This document shows positions 11,970 through 20,569 of a DNA stretch of 47,079 bases, piece after piece. Source of the stretch: Alphaproteobacteria bacterium (GTDB lineage: Bacteria > Pseudomonadota > Alphaproteobacteria > Rhodospirillales > Magnetospirillaceae); NCBI GenBank assembly GCA_021325215.1, contig JAJPHO010000185.1, forward strand, positions 1 to 47,079, written 5' to 3'. The notes under the pieces are model-generated. The model searched no databases and was not told where the DNA came from. It worked only from the letters and a program-made list of their open reading frames with translations. The position numbers and the translations under genes are program-made. Position 1 is the first letter of the stretch. The number at the start of each line of letters is the position of its first letter.

Positions 11970-13382
11970 ATGAATTTTTGGGTACGCCGCAAGTCGCTCG
12001 ACGTGCTGGCCCATCTCGATTCCTCGCGCCAGCTCAAGAAGACCCTGGGCTGGCCGCATCTGATCGCTTTGGGCATCGGCGCCGTCATCGGCACCGGCAT
12101 CTTCGTGCTGGTCGGCCGCGGTGCCGACTATGCCGGCCCGTCGGTCATCCTGGCTTTCGCCCTGGCCGGCCTGCTCAGCGTCTGCGCCGCGCTGGCCTAC
12201 GCCGAGATGGCGGCCATCCTGCCGGCCGCCGGCAGCGCCTACACCTATACCTATTCGGTCTTAGGTGAAGGCCTGGCCTGGATCGTCGGCTGGAGCCTGA
12301 TCCTCGAATATGGCGTTACCTGCGGCGCGGTGGCGTCCGGCTGGTCGGGCTATATGGTCGGACTGCTGAACTCGCTCGGCGTGCATATCCCCGAAGCCCT
12401 GGCGGTCGGACCGGCCGGCGGCGGCATCGTCAACCTGCCCGCCGTGCTGATCGTCCTGGCGGTCACCGCCCTGCTGGCGCAAGGCACCAAGGAGAGCGCC
12501 ACCGTCAACGTCTTCCTGGTAGCGATCAAGATGATGGCCCTGGCCATGTTCGTCTTCTTCACCCTGCAGGTGATCCACCCCGGCAATTTCGAGCCCTTCA
12601 TGCCCTACGGCTTCGCCTCGCATGTCGAGGACGGCGCGACGCGCGGCGTGATGGCGGCGGCGGCGATCATTTTCTTCGCTTACTTGGGCTTCGACGCGGT
12701 TTCCACCGCCGCCGAGGAAGTGAAGAACCCCGGCAAGGACCTGACCATCGGCATCCTGGGCTCGCTGGCCATCTGCACGGCGATCTATATCCTGATCTCC
12801 TATTGCGCCATCGGCTCGTGGGACTTCCACGACTTCGTCGGCAGCCGCGAGCCGCTCGCCCTGATCCTGCGCAATCTCGACCATCCCACCGCCGCCCTGC
12901 TGATCGGCGCCGCGGCGATCATCGCCCTGCCCAGCGTCATCCTGGTGATGATGTACGGTCAGACCCGCGTGCTGTTCGTGATGTCGCGCGACGGCCTGCT
13001 GCCGAGCAAGCTCAGCAAGCTGTCCGGCAAGCAGACCCCAGTGTTCGTGACCTTCCTGACGGGCGGCTTCGTCGCCGTGATCGCCGGCTTCTTCAAGCTG
13101 GACGAGATCGCCGAACTGTCCAACGCCGGCACCCTGCTGGCCTTCCTGCTGGTCGCGGTCAGCGTCCTGGTGCTGCGCGTCACCAAGCCGGCGCTGGAAC
13201 GCAAGTTCCGCTGCCCGGCGGTATGGATCGTGGCGCCGGTCGCCATCGCCGGATCGCTGTTCTTCATCGTCAGCCTGCCGAACCTGACCATCCTGCGCTT
13301 CGTGGGCTGGAATATCGTCGGCGTGCTGGTCTATCTGGCCTATGGCCGCAAGAACAGCGAGTTGGAAAAAAAGGGAGCCTGA
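11970..13382 (+). CDS. APC family amino-acid permease (cationic amino-acid transporter type)
   Basis: A 470-residue inner-membrane transporter with about 12 membrane helices. The first helix carries IALGIGAVIGTGIFVLVGR, the unwound substrate-binding GxG segment of the APC superfamily. Residues 225-250 include FFAYLGFDAVSTAAEEVKNP, a hallmark of the CAT/YfnA group. The start ATG has GGGGGGAAG just before it; a TTG at 11949 is less likely. It is transcribed away from the rodZ-like gene and stands alone on the plus strand within a minus-strand block. The substrate is probably an amino acid, but the sequence does not decide which. Confidence 0.92.
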   Translation: MNFWVRRKSLDVLAHLDSSRQLKKTLGWPHLIALGIGAVIGTGIFVLVGRGADYAGPSVILAFALAGLLSVCAALAYAEMAAILPAAGSAYTYTYSVLGEGLAWIVGWSLILEYGVTCGAVASGWSGYMVGLLNSLGVHIPEALAVGPAGGGIVNLPAVLIVLAVTALLAQGTKESATVNVFLVAIKMMALAMFVFFTLQVIHPGNFEPFMPYGFASHVEDGATRGVMAAAAIIFFAYLGFDAVSTAAEEVKNPGKDLTIGILGSLAICTAIYILISYCAIGSWDFHDFVGSREPLALILRNLDHPTAALLIGAAAIIALPSVILVMMYGQTRVLFVMSRDGLLPSKLSKLSGKQTPVFVTFLTGGFVAVIAGFFKLDEIAELSNAGTLLAFLLVAVSVLVLRVTKPALERKFRCPAVWIVAPVAIAGSLFFIVSLPNLTILRFVGWNIVGVLVYLAYGRKNSELEKKGA

Positions 13383-13392
13383 ACTAGATCTT

Positions 13393-13425
13393 CGGCACCG
13401 GGGCGGGAAACCCGCATCGGTGCCG
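13393..13425. terminator. Two-part hairpin between convergent permease and ptsP
   Basis: CGGCACCG (13393-13400) pairs with CGGTGCCG (13418-13425), and inside it GCGGG pairs with CCCGC around an AAA loop. It lies 10 bases past the permease stop and before the ptsP stop on the other strand. The T-run expected of a strong intrinsic terminator is missing on both sides. The remainder of the gap to 13508 shows nothing else. Confidence 0.55.
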
Positions 13426-13508
13426 GAGTTCGCTCCACCGCTGAATTGTTGATCTGTGGATGACAACCTTGCAACGCTGGGAACAAACTCCGGCGCCCGA
13501 TTCCAGAT

Positions 13509-15782
13509 TTAGATGACCACGCCGTGATCGATAGCGAAGTGACGCAGTTCCTCGCGCACCGAATGGCTGGGCAGATCGTAAAGCCCAGCCATATAGGTCT
13601 CCAAGGCCGGCAAGGATAGCGAACGCACCATCGCCTTGACCGGCCCGATCTGCGGCCCCGACATCGACAGGGCCCGCAACCCGACACCCAGCAGGGCCAT
13701 GGCGTCGAGAGGCCGTCCCGCCATCTCGCCGCACACCGACAAGGGCACGCCCTTGGCGTCGGCCGCCTGCGCCATCATGCGCAGAAAACTCAGCATGGCC
13801 GGCGACAGCACGTCATAGCGGTCGGAAATGCGCGGATTGCCGCGATCCACCGCAAACAGAAACTGCGCCAGATCGTTGCTGCCGATCGACAGGAAATCAA
13901 CACGGTCGAGCAGAGCCGGAAGCTGCCAGGCCAGAGCCGGCACCTCCATCATCGCCCCGACCTTCAGCGAGGACGGCGGCGCTACGCCCTGATTGGCCTG
14001 GTGTTGCTGTTCCAGCGCCAGGATCGATTTCAGCCGGTCCAGCTCGGCGACCTCGGCCACCATCGGGAACATCACATGCAGGTCGCGCCCGGACCCGGCG
14101 CGCAGCAGAGCGCGCAGCTGATGGCGCAGCACGGCGGGCCGGTCCAGTGTGATGCGGATCGAGCGCCAGCCGAGCGCCGGATTATCCTCGGGATCGGAAT
14201 GCCAGTAAGGCAGCAGCTTGTCCGAGCCGACATCGAGGGTGCGGAACACCACCGGGCGATCACCGGCCTGATCGAGGATGTTGGAATAGAGCACCGTCTG
14301 ATTGGCGACATCCGGCATGCGCGGCTGAGACATGAAGGGCATCTCGGTGCGGTAGAGGCCGATGCCGGCGGCGCCGGTCACCTCGAGCTGCGTCACATCG
14401 ACCAGCAGGCCGGCATTGATCATGAGCCGGACAGACTCGCCGCTCCGGGTCACCGCCGGCAGCTCGCGCATGGCGGCGTAAGCAGCCAGTTTCTGGGCAC
14501 GGATCAGCTGGCTGGCGGCATAGGCGTCGAGGATGTCGTCGGACGGGCGCACGAAAATCTGCGCATTGTCGGCATCGACGATCACCGTGTCGTTGTTGTT
14601 GATGCGGCGCAGGGCATCCTGGGCGCGGCCGATCATCGGAATGTCCAGCGCACGGGCCAGGATCGCCACATGCATGGTGGGCGAGCCCTCTTCCATCACG
14701 ATGGCCCGCAGATGGCTGCGGTCGTAATCCAAGAGCTCGGTCGGACCGAGGGTGCGGCAGACCAGCACGGTATTTTCCGGCAGATCCCCGCGCGAGGCCG
14801 AACCGCCTTCCTTGCCGACCAGATGGCCGAGCAGGCGGTTGGCGATGTCTTCGAGGTCGTGCAGACGCTCGCGCAGATACGGATCGGTGACCTGCGCCAT
14901 GCGGACGCGGGTATCCTCATGCACCTTCTGCACAGCGGCCTCGGCGGTCAGGCCGGAATTGATCGCCTCGGAGATGCGGGCCATCCAGCCGGCATCCTCG
15001 GCGAACATGCGATAGGTCTCCAGCAGATCGCGGTGTTCGCCGCCCATCGCCAGATCCTGCGCCTCGAACATCTCGTCGAGCTTGCGGCGCATCGCCTTCA
15101 TGGCGTCGCGCAGGCGTTCCTTTTCATGGTCGGGATCTTCGGCCACCAGCCGTTCGATGACGATCTGCGGCTCGTGCATCACCGCGATGCCGACGCCGAC
15201 GCCGCCGGTCAGCTTGGTGCCTTCCAGGCGCACCGGCAGCAGCGCGTTGCCGTCGACCGAGGCCAGCTCGTCGCGGCCGATCAGCTCGCCGGCGCCGACC
15301 AGCTCGGCCAGCACCATGGCCACGGTTTCGAGAGTCTCGGCCTCTTCCTCGGTGTAGTTCCGGCTGCTCTTGTTCTGCACCACCAGAACGCCGATGACGC
15401 GGCCGCCGCGCACGATCGGCACGCCGATCAGCGAATGGAAGATCTCTTCGCCGGTTTCCGGGCGATAGGCGAAATTGGGATGGCTCTGGGCGTCGGACAG
15501 CGCCAGCGTGCGGGCATGGGCGGCGATGTCGCCGACCAGGCCTTCGCCGACCCGCAGGCGGGTTTCGTGCACCGCGGTCTTCAACAGACCTTCGGTGGCG
15601 AACAGTTCCAGCACCTCGCCGGCGCGCATGACATAGCAGGAGCAGACTTCCGCCACCATGTCGGCGGCGATCAGCTTGACCACCTTGTCGAGCCGTTCCT
15701 GGGCGGAACCGCCCGCCGCCATAACGTCACGCAGCCGACCCAGCAGTCGTCGCGAGACGGTGCTGCCGGCCGCGGCCTGCAT
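13509..15782 (-). CDS. ptsP: Phosphoenolpyruvate-protein phosphotransferase PtsP (enzyme I-Ntr)
   Basis: A 757-residue soluble kinase that passes phosphate from PEP to NPr in the nitrogen-related PTS, a regulatory relay rather than a sugar uptake system. An N-terminal GAF domain (about 20-165) is the usual site of glutamine sensing in this family. Then follow the PEP-utiliser N-domain (about 190-310), the swivelling domain with the phosphorylated histidine in PTMHVAILAR (H371), and the PEP-binding barrel with GLYRTEMPFM, SIGSNDLAQF and VCGEMAGRP. The start ATG overlaps the stop of the nitronate monooxygenase gene (TGATG), so the two are probably coupled. Confidence 0.96.
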   Translation of the reverse strand: MQAAAGSTVSRRLLGRLRDVMAAGGSAQERLDKVVKLIAADMVAEVCSCYVMRAGEVLELFATEGLLKTAVHETRLRVGEGLVGDIAAHARTLALSDAQSHPNFAYRPETGEEIFHSLIGVPIVRGGRVIGVLVVQNKSSRNYTEEEAETLETVAMVLAELVGAGELIGRDELASVDGNALLPVRLEGTKLTGGVGVGIAVMHEPQIVIERLVAEDPDHEKERLRDAMKAMRRKLDEMFEAQDLAMGGEHRDLLETYRMFAEDAGWMARISEAINSGLTAEAAVQKVHEDTRVRMAQVTDPYLRERLHDLEDIANRLLGHLVGKEGGSASRGDLPENTVLVCRTLGPTELLDYDRSHLRAIVMEEGSPTMHVAILARALDIPMIGRAQDALRRINNNDTVIVDADNAQIFVRPSDDILDAYAASQLIRAQKLAAYAAMRELPAVTRSGESVRLMINAGLLVDVTQLEVTGAAGIGLYRTEMPFMSQPRMPDVANQTVLYSNILDQAGDRPVVFRTLDVGSDKLLPYWHSDPEDNPALGWRSIRITLDRPAVLRHQLRALLRAGSGRDLHVMFPMVAEVAELDRLKSILALEQQHQANQGVAPPSSLKVGAMMEVPALAWQLPALLDRVDFLSIGSNDLAQFLFAVDRGNPRISDRYDVLSPAMLSFLRMMAQAADAKGVPLSVCGEMAGRPLDAMALLGVGLRALSMSGPQIGPVKAMVRSLSLPALETYMAGLYDLPSHSVREELRHFAIDHGVVI

Positions 15783-16816
15783 CAGGCCAGCGCCTCTGCC
15801 GGCAATCTGTCCGCGAGCGCCTTGACGGCCTGATCGATCAGATCGGCGATGATCTCGGCGGTCGGCTGTTCCGAGGAGACCATGCCGACGCTCTGGCCCG
15901 CCATCAGCGAACCGGCCTCGACGTCGCCCTCGATCACGCCCTTGCGCAGCGCGCCGACCCAGAAATGCTCGATTTCCAGCTGGGCCGCCTTCTGGTCCAG
16001 CTCACCCTTGCGGAAGCGTTCGATCACCTCGTGCTGGAACAGGGTGAAGCGGCGCGAGGCGTCATTATTGATGGCGCGCACCGGGATCACCGGGAAGCTG
16101 GGGTCGACCTGCACCGACGGCATGGCGTCGCGGGCGCTGGCCCGGATGAAGGCCTTCTTGAAATTGGCATGGGCGATCGATTCGGTCGCGCAGACGAAGC
16201 GGGTGCCGAGCTGCACGCCCGAGGCGCCCATTTCCAGATAGGACAGGATCGCCTCGCCGCGGCCGATGCCGCCGGCGACGAACACCGGCACGTCGCGGAT
16301 CTCGGGCAGGATTTCCTGCGCCAGCACGCTGGTTGCCACCGGGCCGATATGGCCGCCGGCCTCGGCGCCCTCGATGATCAGCGCGTCGGCGCCGAGACGG
16401 ACCAGCTTGCGGCCGAACGCCGGGGTCGGGGCGAAGCACAGCAGCTTGGCGCCGCCTTCCTTGACCTGGGCGATCGACGGCGCGGTCGGCAGGCCGCCGG
16501 CCAGCACGACATAGCCGACCTTATGCTTGATGCACACATCGATCAGCTCGGACAGCTGGGGATGCATGGTGATCAGATTGACGCCGAACGGCTTCTTCGT
16601 CAGAGCCTGGGTGCCTTCGATCTCCTTGGCCAGCAGATCGGGGCCCATCGAGCCGCAGGCGATCACGCCGAAGCCGCCGGCGTTCGAGATCGCCGCCACC
16701 AGGTTCCGCTCGGACACCCAGGACATGGCGCCGCCCAGAATGGCGGTCTCGGTGCCGAGGAACTCGCGTCCGCGGCGCCACAGATGCTCCAGGTGAGCCT
16801 TAGCCGTCATGCTCAT
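15782..16816 (-). CDS. Nitronate monooxygenase (2-nitropropane dioxygenase family)
   Basis: A 344-residue FMN-dependent TIM-barrel protein. It has the FMN and substrate motifs AMSWVSERNLVAAISNAGGF (about 30-49), LIIEGAEAGGHIGP and VFVAGGIGRGEA, typical of the nitronate monooxygenase/FabK-like group. Members oxidise alkyl nitronates such as the toxin propionate-3-nitronate, but many have unknown substrates, and some are enoyl-ACP reductases. The ATG at 16816 has GAGG five bases upstream; a second ATG lies two codons later. It sits 7 bases after lysC and overlaps ptsP by one base, giving a lysC-NMO-ptsP operon. Insertion between lysC and ptsP, usually neighbours, is slightly unusual. Confidence 0.9.
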   Translation of the reverse strand: MSMTAKAHLEHLWRRGREFLGTETAILGGAMSWVSERNLVAAISNAGGFGVIACGSMGPDLLAKEIEGTQALTKKPFGVNLITMHPQLSELIDVCIKHKVGYVVLAGGLPTAPSIAQVKEGGAKLLCFAPTPAFGRKLVRLGADALIIEGAEAGGHIGPVATSVLAQEILPEIRDVPVFVAGGIGRGEAILSYLEMGASGVQLGTRFVCATESIAHANFKKAFIRASARDAMPSVQVDPSFPVIPVRAINNDASRRFTLFQHEVIERFRKGELDQKAAQLEIEHFWVGALRKGVIEGDVEAGSLMAGQSVGMVSSEQPTAEIIADLIDQAVKALADRLPAEALA

Positions 16817-16823
16817 CCGTGCC

Positions 16824-18044
16824 TCACTGAGCGTCGAGGCCGTAAGCGCTGTGCAAAGCGCGGACGGCCAGTTCGGTGTAATCTTCGCCCAACAGGACGC
16901 TGACCTTGATCTCGGAGGTCGAGATCACCTGGATGTTGATCCCCTTCTCGGCCAGGGTGCTGAACATCTTCTGCGCGACGCCGGCATGGCTGCGCATGCC
17001 CATGCCGATCACCGACACCTTGACGACATTGTTGTCGGTCATCAGGCGCTCATAGCCCAGCTCGCCCTTCTTCTCGTTGAGAAGCGCGATGGCGCGGTCG
17101 AAATCGGCGCGCGACACGGTGAAGGTCAGATCGGTGAAACGGCCGTCCTCGGACACGTTCTGCACGATCATGTCGACATTGACGTTGGCGTCGGCCAGCG
17201 GGCCGAACACCGAGGCGGCGATACCCGGACGGTCCGGCACCTTGATCACGGTGATCTTGGCTTCGTCGCGCGAATAGGCAATGCCGCTGACCAGTTCTTT
17301 TTCCACGATTTCATCCTCATCACAAACCAGCGTGCCGGGCTTCTCTTCGAAGCTGGACAGAACCTGGACCCGAACCCTGTGCTTCATCGCCATCTCGACC
17401 GAGCGGGTCTGCAGCACCTTGGCGCCGACCGAAGCCAGTTCGAGCATTTCCTCATAGCTGATTTTATCGAGCTTACGGGCCTTGACAACGATTCGCGGAT
17501 CGGTGGTGTAGACACCGTCCACATCCGTGTAGATATCGCAGCGATCGGCGTCCAGAGCCGCGGCCAGAGCCACCGCGCTGGTGTCGGAACCGCCACGCCC
17601 CAGAGTAGTGATGCGGTTCTCCGGGCCGATGCCCTGGAAACCGGCGACCACGGCGATCTGGCCGCCTTCCATCGCCGCCAGCAATTCTTCGGTCTCGATG
17701 CTTTCGATGCGGGCCTTGCCATGGGCATCGTCGGTGCGGATCGGCACCTGCCAGCCGGTCCAGGACCGGGCGCGCAGGCCGAGTTCGCGCAGCGCGATGG
17801 CCAGCAGGCCGATGGTCACCTGCTCGCCGGTCGAAACGACCACGTCATATTCGCGCGCATCATGCAGCGGCGCGATCTGACGGCAATAATCGACGAGCTG
17901 GTTGGTGACGCCCGACATGGCCGACACGACGACGGCGACCTGGTTACCGGCCTCGAACTCTTTCTTGACGCGACGCGCGACATTCTTGATGCGGTCACAG
18001 TCGCCAACCGACGTACCGCCGAATTTCATCACTATACGGGCCAT
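16824..18044 (-). CDS. lysC: Aspartate kinase
   Basis: A 406-residue enzyme that phosphorylates aspartate, opening the route to lysine, threonine and methionine. The kinase domain begins with MKFGGTSV (residues 7-14) and contains GRGGSDTSAVALAAALDADR (about 162-181). Two ACT domains fill residues 260-405 and mediate feedback inhibition in the family. The length is standard. It is the first gene of the lysC-NMO-ptsP operon and diverges from ubiG; the 106-base gap between them must hold both promoters. Confidence 0.97.
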   Translation of the reverse strand: MARIVMKFGGTSVGDCDRIKNVARRVKKEFEAGNQVAVVVSAMSGVTNQLVDYCRQIAPLHDAREYDVVVSTGEQVTIGLLAIALRELGLRARSWTGWQVPIRTDDAHGKARIESIETEELLAAMEGGQIAVVAGFQGIGPENRITTLGRGGSDTSAVALAAALDADRCDIYTDVDGVYTTDPRIVVKARKLDKISYEEMLELASVGAKVLQTRSVEMAMKHRVRVQVLSSFEEKPGTLVCDEDEIVEKELVSGIAYSRDEAKITVIKVPDRPGIAASVFGPLADANVNVDMIVQNVSEDGRFTDLTFTVSRADFDRAIALLNEKKGELGYERLMTDNNVVKVSVIGMGMRSHAGVAQKMFSTLAEKGINIQVISTSEIKVSVLLGEDYTELAVRALHSAYGLDAQ

Positions 18045-18150
18045 GGAAGGGGGGTCCTGAACTTAAATCGACTTAAAGCCGGATTGCTCCCCAGCAAAAG
18101 GGGCGGGTATACATACTCTAACAGTCAACACTCACGCAAGACGCCCCCAA

Positions 18151-18918
18151 ATGCCGCGCACCAGTCAAGCCCATGCCCAAATCCACGCCGGTGTTACCAC
18201 CGCCTCCGACGAGGAGGTCGCCCGCTTCCAGGCCATCGCCGATGCCTGGTGGGACAGCACGGGCTCGTTCAAACCGCTGCACCAGATCAACCGGCCCCGC
18301 CTCGAAGCCCTGGCCGAGCATCTGGCCGCCCATTTCGGCCGCGACCGCACCGCCGACCGCCCCTTCGAGGGCCTGACCCTGATCGATATCGGCTGTGGCG
18401 GCGGATTGCTGTGCGAGCCCTTGGCCCGCCTGGGCTTCCAGGTCACCGGGATCGACGCCGGCGAGCGCAATATCCAGGTCGCCAAGCATCATGCCGAGCA
18501 GATGGGAGTGACCATCGATTACCGCACCGCCACGCCGGAACAGGTCGAGGGCCAATTCGACGTGGTGCTGTCGATGGAGGTGATCGAGCATGTCACCGAT
18601 GTCGATATGTTCCTGGCCGCCTGCGCCGCGCTGCTGAAGCCGGGCGGGGCCTTTTGCGGCGCCACGCTGAACCGCACCGGCAAATCCTTCGCCCTGGCCA
18701 TCATCGGCGCCGAATATGTGCTGCGCTGGCTGCCGCGCGGCACCCATGACTGGAAGAAATTCGTCAAGCCGTCCGAATTCACCGCCGCCCTGCGGAAAGC
18801 CGGGATCGTCGTCAAGGCGCTGGAAGGCGTCTCCTACGATCCCTGGCGCGATCTGTGGAACCGGGTGAAGTCGGTCGACGTCAACTACTTCCTGTTCGGG
18901 GTTAAGCCGCAAAGCTAA
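18151..18918 (+). CDS. ubiG: Ubiquinone biosynthesis O-methyltransferase
   Basis: A 255-residue SAM-dependent enzyme that performs both O-methylations in ubiquinone synthesis. The N-terminal [20 protein letters not shown] segment, the SAM motif LIDIGCGGG (77-85), the acidic GIDAG and the motif MEVIEHV are all family signatures. A membrane-facing segment (about 188-200, [15 protein letters not shown]) is present. No clear Shine-Dalgarno lies upstream of the ATG at 18151. The final TAA overlaps the last codons of the convergent acyl-CoA ligase gene by four bases. Confidence 0.96.
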   Translation: MPRTSQAHAQIHAGVTTASDEEVARFQAIADAWWDSTGSFKPLHQINRPRLEALAEHLAAHFGRDRTADRPFEGLTLIDIGCGGGLLCEPLARLGFQVTGIDAGERNIQVAKHHAEQMGVTIDYRTATPEQVEGQFDVVLSMEVIEHVTDVDMFLAACAALLKPGGAFCGATLNRTGKSFALAIIGAEYVLRWLPRGTHDWKKFVKPSEFTAALRKAGIVVKALEGVSYDPWRDLWNRVKSVDVNYFLFGVKPQS

Positions 18919-20522
18919 CTGGCATATTTCTGCCGCAGCAGCTTCTTGTCGATCTTGCCGACGCTGGTCTTGTCGATCGCCTCGACGGCGACCACTCGCT
19001 CCGGCACCGCATATTTCGAGATCTCGCCGGCGGCGACGAAGACCTGCAGGTGAACGCGGATGGTTTCGACGTCTATGGTATGACCCGGCTTCGCCACGAC
19101 CAGCGCCAGCGGCCGCTCGCCCCAATGCGGATCGGGCGCGGCGATCACCGCCGCTTCGGCGACCGATGCGTGGCGCGAGATCAGGCTTTCCAGCCCCAGC
19201 GAACAGATCCATTCGCCGCCGGTCTTGATCACGTCCTTCAGACGGTCGCCGATGCGCAGATAGCCGTGTTCATCCAGGGCGCCGACATCGTTGGTGTGCA
19301 GATAGCCGCCCGCCCATAGCCGCGCACTGGCATCCTCATCCTTGAGATAGGCTTCGGTCAGCCAGGGGGCGCGAACCACCACCTCGCCCTGGCTCGCCCC
19401 ATCCTGGGGCAGCGCGGTTCCGTCTTCGCCGACGATTCTGAGATCCACCAACGGCACCGGCTGCCCGGCGCAGGTGCGGAAATCGATCTCGGCCTCGGGA
19501 TCGCCGGCCACATCGGCGCTGAGCTGGGCGACGGTCAGCAGCGGGCAGGTCTCCGACATGCCATAGCCGGCGAAGACGTCGATGCCCCGCTCGATCGCCG
19601 CCATCGCCAGGCCGCGCGGGAAGGCCGCGCCGCCGATGATCATGGTCAGGCCGGACAAATCCATTTGCGCCGCCTCGGGACAAGCCAGCAGCATCTGCAG
19701 GATGGTGGGAACGCAATGGGTGAAGGTCACCTTTTCGCGCGCGATCAGGCGGGCGAACACCTCCGGCGCGTACCGGCCCGGATAGACCTGTTTCATCCCC
19801 AGCATGGTCGCCATGTAGGGCACGCCCCAGGCATGGACATGGAACATCGGCGTCATCGGCATATAGACCGCATCGCGATGCACCCGCCCCTGATCGGCGC
19901 TGCGGCCGAGACCCGCGGCGGCGGCCATGGTGTGCAGGACCAACTGGCGATGGCTGAAGAACACCCCCTTGGGCAATCCGGTGGTACCGGTGGTGTAGAA
20001 CAAGGTTGCGCGTGTGTTCTCGTCGAAGGATTCGAACGGGAAATCGGGTGAGGCCGCCGCCAGGCCCGCCTCGTACTCCGCGTCGAAGCCGGGCGGCGGG
20101 GCTGCGGGCTGGTCGGACAGCAGCACGATTTTTTCGAGAAGCGGCAGATGCGGGCGCAGCGCCTCGACCAGCGGCAGGAAGTCGGCATGGGCGAGCAGCA
20201 CGCGCGCCTCGGCATGGTTGACCGTATAACCGATCTGCTCGGGCGACAGGCGGACATTCACCGTCATCAGGGTCGCGCCCATCATCGGGATGGCGAAATA
20301 GGATTCGAGATAGCGGTGGCTGTCCCAATCCATCACCGCCACCACATCGCCATGCTCGACGCCGAGCCCGGACAGGAAATCGGCCAGGCGTCCGATGCGC
20401 GCCCGCAAGGTGCGGTAGTCGTAGCGGCCCTGATCGCGATAGACGATCTCGCGATGCGGACAGGTGGCCAGGGGCGTCAGCAGCAATTGCCCGATCAGAA
20501 GCGGATAATCATGTGCGGCCAT
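18915..20522 (-). CDS. Medium/long-chain fatty acyl-CoA ligase (AMP-binding)
   Basis: A 535-residue adenylate-forming enzyme that activates a carboxylic acid with ATP and joins it to CoA. The P-loop-like motif [10 protein letters not shown] is at about 177-186, the FGYGMSE-type motif appears as GYGMSETCP (about 316-324), and the hinge segment [19 protein letters not shown] precedes the C-terminal domain with the catalytic lysine in TSVGKIDKK. It most resembles the AlkK/FadD-like medium- to long-chain group; the true substrate cannot be read from sequence. GGGGACC lies just before the ATG. It follows the histidine-kinase gene by 47 bases and might share its transcript. Confidence 0.9.
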   Translation of the reverse strand: MAAHDYPLLIGQLLLTPLATCPHREIVYRDQGRYDYRTLRARIGRLADFLSGLGVEHGDVVAVMDWDSHRYLESYFAIPMMGATLMTVNVRLSPEQIGYTVNHAEARVLLAHADFLPLVEALRPHLPLLEKIVLLSDQPAAPPPGFDAEYEAGLAAASPDFPFESFDENTRATLFYTTGTTGLPKGVFFSHRQLVLHTMAAAAGLGRSADQGRVHRDAVYMPMTPMFHVHAWGVPYMATMLGMKQVYPGRYAPEVFARLIAREKVTFTHCVPTILQMLLACPEAAQMDLSGLTMIIGGAAFPRGLAMAAIERGIDVFAGYGMSETCPLLTVAQLSADVAGDPEAEIDFRTCAGQPVPLVDLRIVGEDGTALPQDGASQGEVVVRAPWLTEAYLKDEDASARLWAGGYLHTNDVGALDEHGYLRIGDRLKDVIKTGGEWICSLGLESLISRHASVAEAAVIAAPDPHWGERPLALVVAKPGHTIDVETIRVHLQVFVAAGEISKYAVPERVVAVEAIDKTSVGKIDKKLLRQKYAS

Positions 20523-20569
20523 GGACGGTCCCCTTTTTTGAGTTGTTTCTCAGGACACCTAAGCAGAGT

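Noticed and set aside
11814-12059. Longer start for the RodZ-like protein
   Set aside because: The open frame continues to 12059 but would overlap the divergent permease gene and lacks homology or a ribosome site, while the GTG at 11813 has a strong one.
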